The position numbers were made by a program, and so were the translations under genes. Positions 1 to 11,626 of a DNA stretch of 64,000 nt are shown piece after piece (within the stretch, counting starts at the first letter, position 1; every line of letters begins with the position of its first letter). The notes under the pieces are model-generated. The model was given only the letters and a program-made list of their open reading frames with translations, made no database searches and was not told the DNA's origin. The DNA is taken from the NCBI GenBank assembly GCA_018257865.1, contig JAEUBA010000003.1, positions 806,001 through 870,000 on the forward strand. The letters run 5' to 3'. This DNA is from Stereocaulon alpinum. Taxonomy: Eukaryota; Ascomycota; Lecanoromycetes; Lecanorales; Stereocaulaceae.

Positions 1-3000
1 GCTATTGAAGGTCTTATGTCATGAACCATAGAGAAGGATTCTCTACTAGCTGAGAGCAGATCGTTGCGCGAACTTTAGAAGGAGTAAAGGTAAGGCAACA
101 CTTGATGGATCACAGTGTTAAAATGCTAGAAAAGGTGATCGTACCTTGAGCATGTTGCAATGATGAAGGGATCCTGCCCGAAGAAGAGTTGGTGTAACGA
201 CTTGCGCTTCTTGAATAGGACGACATCGCGAATCAATTGAAGAGGCTGGGGAGGTCACCACTGTAGTGATTTTGTGTATATAGAAGATACAGGATTTGAA
301 GAAAAAGTGTAGATGGGGTGTGGGTTGATACGTCTGATGAATAGATAAGTCTAGAAGTGTGTTGTTATTCGTAGCGAGGAGTGCGACAGTGAATGATAAC
401 AACGTCAATATGAGAGACGTAGCGACTGTTGACGTTTTGTTGCTTAAAGAAGGTCCTGAGGTATAATTACAGATAAAACAAGCCTATAGTGTACTTATAG
501 CCAGATGATAGAACAAGTAATGATGGATAAGAAACTGTGATTAGCCCAGGGGTCCACACCCTTTATACTGCCTATGAGATACCTGAGAGACATCATTATC
601 TTGACAAACTCGCCAGAGACCTGCATCGTCCCTGGTTAGTCACCCTTCCGGGGCTCTGCCACAATCGTTGACCACCTTCAAAGGCGCAAGCGCAAGCGGA
701 GATAATACGTCAGGGTCTAGACGGAGGACTCACGGAGAGACCGACGAGTAGGGAGCACTAGAAGAGTTGAAGACTCATATAACAAATACACTGGCACTGC
801 CGCGGTGAGCTCGGTGAAGAGGGATGGCGGCTATGAAAGAATCAAAAATGCCTTCTTGCTCACCGGCCGCCCAATAGACTGTTCCAAGGAGCAGGGCGCA
901 GGGTTCATGAGCTGCGCAAGACCGCGATTGAGAGTTTGAGGGTGGCAAGAAACTGCCTGTAGTGCTGTGTTTTCCATAATGGGTCGAGCTGCGGATCAGG
1001 CGCTTTTGTGCCTTTCGCGGTTGATGAAACACAGCCACCACTCGTACTTGATACACGGGGAAAAATACGACAGTATCATCAGGAAGGAGGCGCAGTCTTC
1101 ACAATGCCTTGGAACTGCGTTGCGCAGCATGTGTTCTTGGATTTGGAACGTGAGGTTACAGCGTGAGAGTTTGTTGAGCCAGAGCTGAAGTGCCTTGTGT
1201 GGCTGAGTTGCGCGCTAGTGATTTTCTAATCAAGCATAAGCAGCATGTCCAGATTATTGTAACCGCAGTAAAAATGTTTGATGGTAAGGAGATGCTGAGG
1301 ATGGAGAATTCTTTGCAGGATGTAGGATGACGAAATCCTGTGGAGATTGTTGCCGGCTTGCTAGCCGAGACTAGCGTGAGTAAACAGATCAGAACGGACT
1401 TGATTGGACAACGTGCTTGAGGCTCAATATCATCGAGATCTAGACCTCAACCACGTCCATCCGTGCTCGACAAAATAGGCACTCGCATTTATACGTGTAT
1501 TTACATACTGAAGTCGGTACGATGCCGCCAAATACTCTATAATGCCCGCAACGTGAGCCCAGCTAATCAATTCTGATCCAAGAGCGCCCAATCCGACGAG
1601 TACGGCTCCTCATACTCCACACTTAATTCAATGGTAGTCCGTGATAAAACATGGAAATAATCAGGCGTGAGCCACAAAGGTTTAATGCAGCGCTGATGCC
1701 GTAACCTGATATCAATTGACCTTCCAACCGCGATACAAGTACAGTATAGACCTCCCTCCATTCTCAATTCTTCATGTGGCACTCGTTTCGGGTGGCCTAT
1801 CGTCGGGAAGACGATCCAGTGTTGTATTTGCGGTCGTCTCTCTTTGGTTCGTAGAAGCTTTCTTTGTGGTAGCGAGCGTCGTCTTTCTTGGAGCGTGAGA
1901 ACCCATCACTGCAGGGTTGGCCGTCATTGTGGATAAGGGCGCGCTCATGTCCGTAGCTGCCCCTAGAGAGTGAGGTGTTCGGGGTGTATGTACTAGATCG
2001 GCTCGAGTCGTCGGAGCTGGAGCAGTTGCGAGAAGGCATGGCGGGGTGGAGGTTGAGGTAGACAAGTGTGGCGGAGTGCAGGTATGCAAAGGTGTGGTGG
2101 GTGGAAAGTGGACTGGTGAGGTGATATGGAGCAATTGGATGAAAGGTGAGGTTGGCGATCAAAGTTTGCTATGCTGGAAAAACAAAGGCAAGCTCAAGTC
2201 TCAATGATACCGTCAAAAGAACAATTGATTTTCTGTCCAAAAGACTAAGACTCAATGTGTTCTTTTCAGGAGATTGGGTGGACGTTGGACTCAATTGTTG
2301 GATTGAGGTACTTGTACTACGGGCAAAGCAAGAAGAGACAAGACAAAATCGGGACTTATAACTTTTCTGCAGGCTAAGCCAGGCAATCCTCAGCTATTTT
2401 CAGTATTGCTCATCCAGACAAATTCCCTATGACATTCCCTTACGTTTTGGACCGGCCAAGGCATCAGTCCAAAACGGGTAAAGCGCGAGGCAGCAACCTG
2501 CCACGGCGCTAGAACGCTGACCGGCCAGACAGCAAAGAGCGACTAGGGTCACAGAGTTGAAGCGAAAGGAGTCATACTTATTCTCTGACTCTTACGGTCG
2601 TCGTCACCACGATTGAGGCTGGCAGCGTGAAGATAGGGTCGAGACTCAAAGGGGCTTAACCGCCGGTGCGCTGACGCTGCAAGGTACAGTGTATGCATAG
2701 TCAATTCTAGGAGCTGATTTGACAGCAGTAGCGGAGGATGACGAACATCGAAGAAATGGAAAAGATGTGGCCTAAAAACTTGTTGACTGCGCGCAAGGCA
2801 GAGTGTTTGTTCGACCAGTCCTGACATCATAGTGGTGATAGTGGCCACGGAGACTTATGCAAGAACCATTGAGACACCGCTGAGACTTCAAGCCATACGA
2901 GACTTTTTGCACTGCCCGAAGTCATCTTGAAACAGGTTGAGTATGATTTTGATGCTTGTTGAGATTGAACGTTCAGCTTGCACGCGCTGTGTTTAGGCTT

Positions 3001-3783
3001 CAGCCAAGCGCCAAGATACTAGCGGTCCTTTCCCTACGAGCATTAGGGAGATCACCCTTGAGGCTCGATCTCTCTAAATTTTGCCTCTCATCTCGTATTA
3101 CCGCCTGAGCAGATCTTACGTATTCGCATCTAGGGAGTTTTGGGACGACCAGGTAGAGAGCTGCTGCTGCTCATGTCTGGGTTGTGGTGACATTTGTTGT
3201 ACCAGGATATCTCATTCTAAGCATTATCCTAATCAATACTGCGGGCTCTTATCAACGACTAGCATTGGACTTCTTGCTTTAGAACTCTTTGTGGTCATGT
3301 ACAATTCGAGACCTGCGGCCGTCGCGGTTTGAGTGAAGTCGAGGGGTATCAGCAGGAGTTGTTGGGGTAGAAACAATCAAGGAATTCTGCTTTCAAATTA
3401 AAGATGAAGGAGACGCACTTGTTTGGGGAGAGAAAGTAACACCTTGAAGGAATAGAGTCATATCCAGACCAGGTGGGATGAAGGTTTGTAGCGCTGCAAC
3501 GGGAATCACGTTGATGCTGAGGCAACGCCCCGTGATTCTGTGCCCTTGAAACCGCTGAAACGTACTTTTAAGTCGTTGGGACAAGACCCCGTGAGAAATC
3601 CAAAATTTGATGAGATGAATCTGGGAATAGGATACGCCTTCTGAAAATTGATGCTTCGAGACGTCCCCTCACTCAGCTCTTGAGCAAGGATACGCAAATC
3701 AACCATCCCCTTCATCCAACGCCTTGCCTGATGCATTTCCACTACTCCCAGAACCCTCCCTGTCATCTCCTTCGCTTAAGTCG
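1..3783. other. Left flank, no firm gene
   Basis: Nothing here is recognisable as a conserved gene. Only short open frames on both strands are present, none with family motifs or a convincing exon chain. The one stretch with some coding character (1567-2162, minus) is listed separately. The 3' untranslated region of the Srs2-type helicase must lie in the right part of this interval, since that gene reads leftwards and stops at 3784. Confidence 0.5.
1567..2162 (-). CDS. Possible small gene, unrecognised
   Basis: I do not recognise this. A frame with an ATG at 2039 follows a C-rich leader and encodes a Ser/Arg/Asp/Lys-rich hydrophilic peptide ending at 1797. A second open frame (1567-1782) begins just downstream in another phase. 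I found no clean GT-AG intron that joins the two, so this may be one spliced gene, a small orphan gene or chance. The C-rich leader resembles those of real genes in the window, which is the only positive sign. Confidence 0.2.
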
Positions 3784-6700
3784 TTATGGCTTTGGCCCAG
3801 CCATTTTCGGTACCGAAAAACCATGGTTTGTTCGTGCCGCCCATCCCTCCATGCTTCTTCGAACTCCTAGCGTCCTCTTTGGGGCTAGTGATGCTGCCTG
3901 TAACTGCGTGACGCTTGTCATATGAAGCGTCTTGGCTGGTCTGATATTCGTTGCTGCTTTGGTAGCATCGTGTTGCAATGACAATTCATGTTCTGATTCT
4001 GCCACCTCCGAGAGCCCTTCAACAGGAGGCGGTGAGCTGGAAAGGAAGACATACTGCTTCTTGGCAGGTTCGGCTTCATCAGTGGTGTGGTACGGTCGAG
4101 TTGAGCTCATGTTGGCCGGCAGTCGGTGAGATGCTAGTGTTTGCGGTATCGCTGATAGAGGTTTCCTTTTCATAGAGAGGCTTCCGCTGTTCGGTGTCTG
4201 GACTGCGAGCGCTAGTGATACTTTCACAGCTGTCTGGTAGTCCACATCCTCTTGCGGAACATCCAATGAGACTGTTGACACGGTATCCACATTGAATTTA
4301 CCACCTTTGCCCCATAGAGTCACTAAATTGCCTTGGTTTTCTGGTCCAGATCTCGCTTTGCTATTGCTGGCAATGCTTGATGGGCCTCTACCCTCGCTAG
4401 TCAAGCCTTTGGCTTTTGCAGTCATCACCTTCTCTTGTTCCACGTGGTGAAGCTGAGAGGCAGCTGAGATGAAACCGCTTCCATTACAGGAAAACGCGGA
4501 GCTGCTTTGCATCGTGGTTGCACTCCCAATGGAACTCAGCAAATATGCAGAGCGGACCCCCATGGCGCCGTTCTCCTTTCTACCATCTTCGAGGCGCCGT
4601 CGTTTGGACATTTGTTCGTTTCCCGCGTCCAGACCCCACTTACTCCACCTAGCCTGTAGCGATTTATTGTCTTCTTCACCGTTGAGAGGCCAAAGACTAT
4701 CCTCACGGTTCTGCAACTTCTTGCTGCCCTCAACGACTTCCGCCTTTGATGGAGTGCCCCGCCTCAAGATTCGTGAAATGTCGTTCACTGTATCCAAATC
4801 CACAGTAGGCCCTTTATTGGTGAGAAACTGGCCAACCTTCTTCGTGCAAAGAAATGATGAAAGCGTGGTCTCATCTCTCTGCGAATTCTTTGTCGGACAG
4901 CTCATATAGAGCAACGCTTGTGCTCGAGTCATCGCTACATAAAGTAACCTCCGCTCTTCGTCGGTGTCCTCTGCTCTAGAGTGTGGTATGCATCCATCAT
5001 AGGCGGAAGGCACAAACACTACCGGCCACTCTAGCCCCTTAGCCGCATGAATGGTGGAGATGGTTACCTGTGACATGGGCCGGCCATCTTGGATTTCTTC
5101 ATCCTCTCGCTGAAGCTCTGTTGCAAGCGCAACGTTGGCCAGGAATTTCGCCAAAGCCTCCTCCGCTGCGTTACCGATCTCTTGTTCCAAGCCTTCAATC
5201 TTCGGTAAACGATCATCGCCTCGCTTTTCTTTTGAATCATCATTGCCTGAAACCGGATATTCTGCAGCTTGAGCAACAAGCTCTTCTACATTGGCCCATC
5301 GAGTTTCGTGGTCGTTGGGATAGTACTTGTGAAGGTAGGTCTGGAAGTCGAGTTTCTTGATGATGTATCGTAGAAGATCCACGGGTGACTGCGGGTGGAC
5401 GTCACCTAAGCATATCTTTCTGGCAGTAAGGATGATGTTACTGAATGAGCCGAGTCCATGCTCTACGGGTTTTGAGATCTTGGTCCGAACGGTTCCATGC
5501 CCCTGCATAGCATCACGGATATGTATCCACAGACTGACTCTTCTGATCTCTGCTTCCTCCAGAAGTCCCTTTGCCGTTATTGTACCTACGCCTCTTGCAG
5601 GTATATTGAGGATGCGGGATAGAGCGTCGTTGTTGTGAGGCTGGCTTAGCACCCTGAGGTAGTCAAGGAGTATCTTGATTTCCACTCGATCAAAGAACCT
5701 CTGACCACCAACCATTCGATATGGTATACCAGCTTTTCCCATAGCTGATTCGACCTGTCGCGACAATGAAGCGGAGCGTAAGAGAATGGCGAAGTCCGAA
5801 TACGTGAGGAGGTTGCCAGTTAGGCCAGTGACCCTAAGAATCTCTGAAACTATCCATTGAGCCTCAATATCCGCTGACGGTAGCCTTCGAAGGACAGGGA
5901 CAGTGCCTGGACAATGTGTTGGTAGGAGGGATTTCGATGGTCGCGATTCATCTTGCTCAATGACTTCCTGTGCCGCCAGAAGTATAGCTCCCGATGAGCG
6001 GTAATTGTCTTCAAGGTGTATCACCACGGTATCGGGATATTGTTTTTGCATCCTCCTTAGGTTCTTAATCTCCGCAGATCGCCAACCATAGATGGATTGA
6101 TCTGGGTCGCCCACGGTAGTGATCCTCTTGTGCTTTGCAGCAAAGAGCCTCATGAGATCGAACTGCACTAGATTAGTGTCTTGGAATTCATCGATTAATA
6201 CCACCTCCACGTTCGAAACGCATGAAGGGTGTTGCCTGAGTAGATCAACGCTCCTCAAGAGGAGGTCGTCATAGTCGAGTAGATTCGAATGAGCCATTTG
6301 GCTCTCATATGCCCCGAATACGACGGCAAATTCTTGTTGTTCCACATCTTTCTTCGTTGCCTCTTGCTGGCCCAACTCCGTATGGGTGAGTCCCCGTGAC
6401 TTGGAACTGGAAATTCGGGACTGCGCTTTCTTCGGATCGATGGTAAGTCCCAGGCGCTTGATGACTCGCTTAATGATGCTTGTGGTGTCGGTGCTGTCCG
6501 CAATGCCGAACCCTTTGCGTATGCCAATAAGGTGGCCATAGGTGACGAGGTATCGACGGCAGACAGAGTGGAAGGTGCCTAGGATCAATTTTGATTCGAT
6601 ACCATTGCCAATGAGCTTCGAGATCCTCTCCTTCATCTCTCGCGAGCTCTTGATTGTGAATGTAAGACATATGACGTTCCATGGTTGGTAGCGATGGTGT

Positions 6701-6924
6701 CGAAGTAAGTATGCGACGCGGGAGGTGAGTGTTTTGGTTTTGCCGCTGCCTGGTGGGGCCAGGACTTGGAGGACGTTAGCTGGCGATGTTACTGCATCAT
6801 GCTGAGCAGCATTCAGCCCATTCAGAATCGTTTCCATGCGCAAGCTGACATTTGTGAGGGGGAAAGCTTGTAGCGGAGACGCGACATTGAGAGGCGCGTC
6901 AACACGTGATCTGGAAGGGAACAT
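3784..6924 (-). CDS. SRS2: Srs2-type UvrD/Rep DNA helicase
   Basis: Superfamily 1A 3'-5' DNA helicase, the fungal Srs2 orthologue. The family unwinds recombination intermediates and strips Rad51 from single-stranded DNA, limiting recombination during replication and post-replication repair in the nucleus. A single uninterrupted frame of 1046 aa shows the helicase motifs in order: Walker A APPGSGKTKT (about residues 56-65), VLIDEFQDTN (Walker B), GDPDQSIYGWR, LEDNYRSS and TISTIHAAKGLEWPVVF, then VAMTRAQ. The C-terminal third is hydrophilic and poorly conserved, where yeast Srs2 carries its Rad51 and PCNA/SUMO contacts. The ATG at 6924 is the longest choice; an internal Met at residue 30 (about 6837), just before TILNGLNAAQ, fits the family start better. 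The length is usual for moulds. It is the first of three minus-strand genes in tandem. Confidence 0.95.
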   Translation of the reverse strand: MFPSRSRVDAPLNVASPLQAFPLTNVSLRMETILNGLNAAQHDAVTSPANVLQVLAPPGSGKTKTLTSRVAYLLRHHRYQPWNVICLTFTIKSSREMKERISKLIGNGIESKLILGTFHSVCRRYLVTYGHLIGIRKGFGIADSTDTTSIIKRVIKRLGLTIDPKKAQSRISSSKSRGLTHTELGQQEATKKDVEQQEFAVVFGAYESQMAHSNLLDYDDLLLRSVDLLRQHPSCVSNVEVVLIDEFQDTNLVQFDLMRLFAAKHKRITTVGDPDQSIYGWRSAEIKNLRRMQKQYPDTVVIHLEDNYRSSGAILLAAQEVIEQDESRPSKSLLPTHCPGTVPVLRRLPSADIEAQWIVSEILRVTGLTGNLLTYSDFAILLRSASLSRQVESAMGKAGIPYRMVGGQRFFDRVEIKILLDYLRVLSQPHNNDALSRILNIPARGVGTITAKGLLEEAEIRRVSLWIHIRDAMQGHGTVRTKISKPVEHGLGSFSNIILTARKICLGDVHPQSPVDLLRYIIKKLDFQTYLHKYYPNDHETRWANVEELVAQAAEYPVSGNDDSKEKRGDDRLPKIEGLEQEIGNAAEEALAKFLANVALATELQREDEEIQDGRPMSQVTISTIHAAKGLEWPVVFVPSAYDGCIPHSRAEDTDEERRLLYVAMTRAQALLYMSCPTKNSQRDETTLSSFLCTKKVGQFLTNKGPTVDLDTVNDISRILRRGTPSKAEVVEGSKKLQNREDSLWPLNGEEDNKSLQARWSKWGLDAGNEQMSKRRRLEDGRKENGAMGVRSAYLLSSIGSATTMQSSSAFSCNGSGFISAASQLHHVEQEKVMTAKAKGLTSEGRGPSSIASNSKARSGPENQGNLVTLWGKGGKFNVDTVSTVSLDVPQEDVDYQTAVKVSLALAVQTPNSGSLSMKRKPLSAIPQTLASHRLPANMSSTRPYHTTDEAEPAKKQYVFLSSSPPPVEGLSEVAESEHELSLQHDATKAATNIRPAKTLHMTSVTQLQAASLAPKRTLGVRRSMEGWAARTNHGFSVPKMAGPKP

Positions 6925-7004
6925 CCACTAGCTGCAAACGTAGGGCCTAAAGACACATCATCAAAATCACTACAGCTCTCTGACACCGGAGTCATCATTA
7001 GCCA

Positions 7005-9544
7005 TCACAGTCGCGTTGTCAGTGGTCGCTTTTTCAAGAGAGCAAGGCCAAGTGTGCTCTCCCGACGCGGAGAAGCTCTGTAGGTGCTCCCTAACTCGTA
7101 TGTCTCTGCGTCATCGAAGAACCACCACTGGTCGTTTACAATGCATGAAGCGGTCCAGTGTCCAGTTTCAATGCTAGTCTTGAGTCAGCCCACGCCATCA
7201 AAAACGATCTTCTGATAACCTTACGTCGGTCCGTGATGCGTCATGTCGGCAATTAGTTGGAACGGCACCGACCCTTCTTTGATGGCTAAGTCCATCCGAC
7301 TGGATACTGGGAGTGTCACGCGAGCCATGTTTTTTATGTGGTTGCCGTACTTGTCCTGAATGCCGCGCACGATGTTGATGAATGTGTAAGGGGCCAGCTT
7401 TGTGATATGCAGGGATTTGGTTGTTGCGTCGGTCTTCCCGCAAGTCGTGCAACGCCATTCCACAGCAACAGGATCCGAGTATCTCTCCAAGCAATCTGTA
7501 ATGCATGTTCTTTTCTTGCCCTTCGGAATCTCGACCTGGAGGAAGAATGCGTTCTCCACTGCAGAGTCTCGGCTGATGCGACAATGGGAACAACTCATCT
7601 GAACGGTGATCAGTGCATGTACGAATCGGTGGCATTCATCTTACTATCTGCTGCGACTCCACTCCAAAGAGCTTTCGTACCAGGGAAGGCTTTTCCCAAT
7701 CACTAGTCCGAGCCTTGAGCTCCTCCACCTCAAGGCGCTCAAGGAGCCGTTCCAAGAACGCACTACATTCCTCAGCTCCCTCGCCATTGAATGGCTCATC
7801 CGCGCCATGTTCCAGTACGGTCGCGCATGCCTGTAGAAATAGGAAGGATGACGGAGCCTCGCCCGTCTCTCCTCCAGAATGCAGCTTCTGCAGGAGGTCG
7901 CCAAGGTAAGCACCCAAGCAGCTATAACATCGTCAGCTCCGACAGCACCACTTCATTAAAATACTCACATTTCATCCTTGTGCTTCCCCAAGAAGTATCT
8001 CAAGCCTCCCCTCCTTTGAAGTGTGTGCCTCGTGGCTTTTCCCGGTTTCTCGAGGCATACGGCGTGGGCAGCGACGAACGCCGCCACCTTGGCGTTTATC
8101 CCATGAGCTGCAGCAAGGGCTCGATAGTGTTCGGAGAATTCAGGACTCCTAGCTAGAGCCTGTATTGTTGTGTTCGCATAACAAGCGAAGTGGAAGTTCC
8201 GAATCCCGACTGGGTTTGGCGGTAGCAGACCGCTTTCTTCGCCCTGCGGGTCGGATGGTCGTCCTTGTGTCTGTCTATTGGAAGGGCCAGGGTTGGGTGG
8301 TATGCGTGGGATCGGGTTCTGGGCACCCTCATTGCGCGTTGGGTCATTCTCGTTTGTTATCTGCTGTGCAATTTTCGTGTTCTTCACTGCGGTTAGCGTC
8401 CAGCAGTCCAGGATGACAGACAATCCTACCTTGCCAACTTGCGGACAGTTCTTACCCGTTCCACCAAACGACCACAGTCGTTTGTCTGCTAAATATATAT
8501 TTGTTTGTCCCGCTGCTTTGGTCCTAACCCGGGAGGAATTGGTAGTCATCTCAGTCTTCGGGTGACATGTTAGTGACTGCAAAATTGCGCTTAGAAGGTT
8601 GGTTACCTTGGGACACTCTACCGGCTTATGCCCGTACCCGTCATCCAGCTTCACCTCTTTGGCTGAGGGCGCCGTTGCGTTATCTGCCAACGGCTCATTC
8701 TCCGCCTCTCGCTTGTGCTTTCTTTCCGGTCTGGAAACGTCACCGCTCACTGCACGTTGTGCGTTGGCCACAGATCGATCTCCTGGACCAACAGTCTGCC
8801 TGTCCAGCTCCTTCTGCATATTGTTGGAAAGCTCAGTTATTGGGTGCTTTACCAAGATTAGTTAATGATACATGTACAGATTCTCCGGACTCACACGCGA
8901 TGGTGTCTGAGTGCTTCTCCCTTTCTTAGGAGATTTGAGGTTTCGATGAGTGTTGGGATCCTTCCTAGTCAAAGCATTCTGGGTAGTGGCTATAGTCCCT
9001 GTGTACTGCAACCAAACAACGTCAGCAGATGGAAGATGAACGGAGGAATGGTGGGCTCAACCGGTCCGTTGCCTGATGTTCGAGTTCTTAGATTATCGAG
9101 ATGCTCCACGGTAGCATTGCTGAGTTTCCCAGACTTTGATTTCCTGTCCCGATAGATAGGCATCTTACCAGTTTTGGCCTAAGTGTCTTTGTCAGTCATG
9201 TGAATTTTTGAGGGTTTGAGAAGGGTTGATACCTTTTTCGCACGGTGTTGGCCATCATCTGCTTCTTCATCGTTGTCATCTTCGGCTTTACGCTTGCTAT
9301 AGCGTAATGGTTCGTTCTCGAGGAGTGCCGGTACCTACAATGTGACTGAGTATGAGGCAGAAGACGGATAAATAGGGAAGCATACCACTTCGTCTGGGCC
9401 ATATTCTTGGTCGTGATGTTCATCATATCGCTTGCCTCGTCCTTCCGCAGACTTCTTCTTACGCAGGACCTCCTGTTTCCTAGCTTTTACCTTGCGTGCT
9501 TCAACTAACTTTCTTAATGCGGCTTGCTTTTGTTCGCGATTCAT
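7005..9544 (-). CDS. Divergent ubiquitin-specific protease (USP/UCH C19)
   Basis: Cysteine protease of the USP family, expected to remove ubiquitin from proteins. Eight exons join in frame to 728 aa: 9544-9386, 9334-9233, 9178-9062, 9005-8895, 8846-7969, 7921-7645, 7598-7225 and 7173-7005, all with GT-AG introns of 46-56 bases. The Cys box is GIRNFHFACYANTTIQAL (catalytic Cys about 385, oxyanion Asn five residues before it). Two CxxC pairs (CSHC, CTTC) look like the zinc-binding fingers. The His box is ETGHWTASC (His about 678), followed by WWFFDD (Asp 693/694). The usual QQDAHEF box is replaced by GEGAEECSAFL. The N-terminal 380 residues are basic and low-complexity, starting MNREQKQAALRKLVEARK. 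An upstream Met at 9589 is a less likely start. Catalytic residues are present, so activity is plausible; the substrate is unknown and I cannot name a yeast orthologue. Confidence 0.85.
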
Positions 9545-11626
9545 GGTGAAACTGTGCTGAGCGTACGACGTGATACGAACGTTGGCCACAGCAGACAGTG
9601 TCAGGGCACAAAGAACGATGAAACGGCTGTCTGTGCAAGCTGTATGATATTTGTATATGATTATAGGTGACTTGGTTTTGAGTGGTGGAGAAGTTTTTAT
9701 TGGTGGTGTATGACTTGAGAGAAAGTGTAAAGGCAGGTTGGTGGTTCAATGAAGAAAAGTTGGTCAAGTGTTCAGATATAGCGGAGTAAATGCACTTCTG
9801 ACACGAAAATTGAAGGCTGGTATCTATTTCGAGTGAAGCCTATTGTCTGCTGACTATTGCGCATTCAAGGCTATTGTATCGAGTTTCATCCCATTGACAC
9901 CTTTCTTGGCGCGATATTCACATGCTGCTCCGAAACAATAGCAGAAAATATCTGAAACGCTACGGAGCCTTTTACGCACTATTCTTACCTTATTCTTCAA
10001 TCATGCTCAATTTGCGCAACACAATCTCTCCGGTTTCCCCTCGATTTGTGGATAATGCACTTGACTTGATAGCCTCAAAAATTCGGCTAGCCTGCATCAT
10101 CACGAGGCCGCTATACAACTCTTCCATCATCGCTTTTACAGACCTTCAACCCGCTCTCAAGCACCAGCGTCAGGAAGAGATTTAGCTATTCGCTGCTCTA
10201 CAAGCCTTGAACATAGCGCCGAACAAAGAAATCAGAGGTCCGAATATGACATGTTCCACTCTCCTCCCCATGACCAAGACATTCGGCAACAATTATACAG
10301 CAGAGAAGCCGCTGATGAAGAATTTCACTTACCTTAACACCACTACCTCGATCACTTCAATCTTTCTTCTCTGAAGCCTTGAGCATACTCGTTTGAGCGT
10401 GGTATGTGAGTTTCAAAGAGGTAAGGGGAGGTGAAGATTGTGTTGTTGGCGTGGATGGAGACACTTGGGTTGGGGGTGGTATGTTGTACAAACGCAAGTT
10501 CAATCAGGAATGGTGTTTGGTGTTCTAGTGGTATATGTGGATAGGAAGCAATAATGAAATTGCGTTGACAAACGTTCAATCATTATTGTTGGAGATGGAA
10601 AAGCTCGGTCCATAATCAAGTGCTTGTAGACAAGACACAACATGACAAACCCTACCCCCCCCCCCCTTTCTCAAACCCGCCCAACAAGCCCATATCCCCC
10701 CTCCGACGCCCTCCAGCATTCAGACCCAGACTCTAAACACTCGCTTTTCTCGGAAAACGAGTGCTTTGCTTATGCATTAGATGGAGTGAATGAGAGATGT
10801 GGGAATAAGAAGACTGGGGTGGGGACGAGAGGTTTGGGAAGTGGGAATAAGTAAATTGGGTAAAGGTGAAGAAAGGGGAAGTGGGAAGAAGCGGAAGGAG
10901 GGAGGTTGCAACATATTGATGAATTAGTCAGGTCCGGAAGAGACGGCATGGATTTGCCTCATGTTGACTCGCGGAGCCAGAATCCTAGGCTTATACGTTG
11001 TTAACGGTCCTGCCCCGCGGAGTAAAAGGTCAAGATGGACCCTGGCCAGCTTCACAATAATGAATGAGTGGAAGTGTGAAGTTATCACGAGGAATGGATC
11101 AGATAGTATTGATATAATCTCATCATTGACATCCGAGCCACTACTTCTTATAAACATGTACACATGCATACCACTCATGTCCTATTCGCATCAAGGCCAG
11201 CACAGTATAGATAAGACAAAGAACCACCCACCCATGAGATATCATTATGCAACTCCTATCCACTGTCACGCCAATTTCTCCAATTTCCAAACCCCGGTAC
11301 AAGTTAGTAAAGCTCCTTGGGTAAGGTCGAATAGCTCAGCTGATGGGATATCAAGCAAGTGAAATCAAAGTACATGCTATACACGAATAATGATGCCGGA
11401 TGTCGACAATTTGCTGCAGTGGATATAGCCTTTGACGCCTTATAATCTGAAACGCCAAACCCTGCAACGAGGGGGCTCCGTCCGGGGTATTTTGTGGCAA
11501 CCTGTGCTTTTTGTCGAAAATATTGGTCCTGGGGCATTTAACCCTTAAAGAAGTCGCTAGGCGTGAAGTTGGGATCAAGCAATGCTGCTGAGAGAATACC
11601 GAAAGATATCAGGGGAATGTTGGCGT
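9545..11626. other. 2.1-kb intergenic region with a C12 run
   Basis: No gene is supported between the protease promoter and the end of PNG1. Short frames (for example 9922-10185 plus and 10961-11362 plus) lack motifs and exon partners. A homopolymer of 12 C lies at about 10655-10666 inside a C-rich patch. The right part should hold the 3' end of the PNG1 transcript, the left part the promoter of the protease. Confidence 0.5.

Noticed and set aside
4469..4909. 146-aa plus-strand frame inside the helicase gene
   Set aside because: Antisense shadow of the Srs2 C-terminal region without motifs.
8365..8610. Extra introns inside exon 5 of the ubiquitin protease
   Set aside because: Candidate GT-AG pairs either are only 30 bases long or break the frame, so the continuous frame is simpler.
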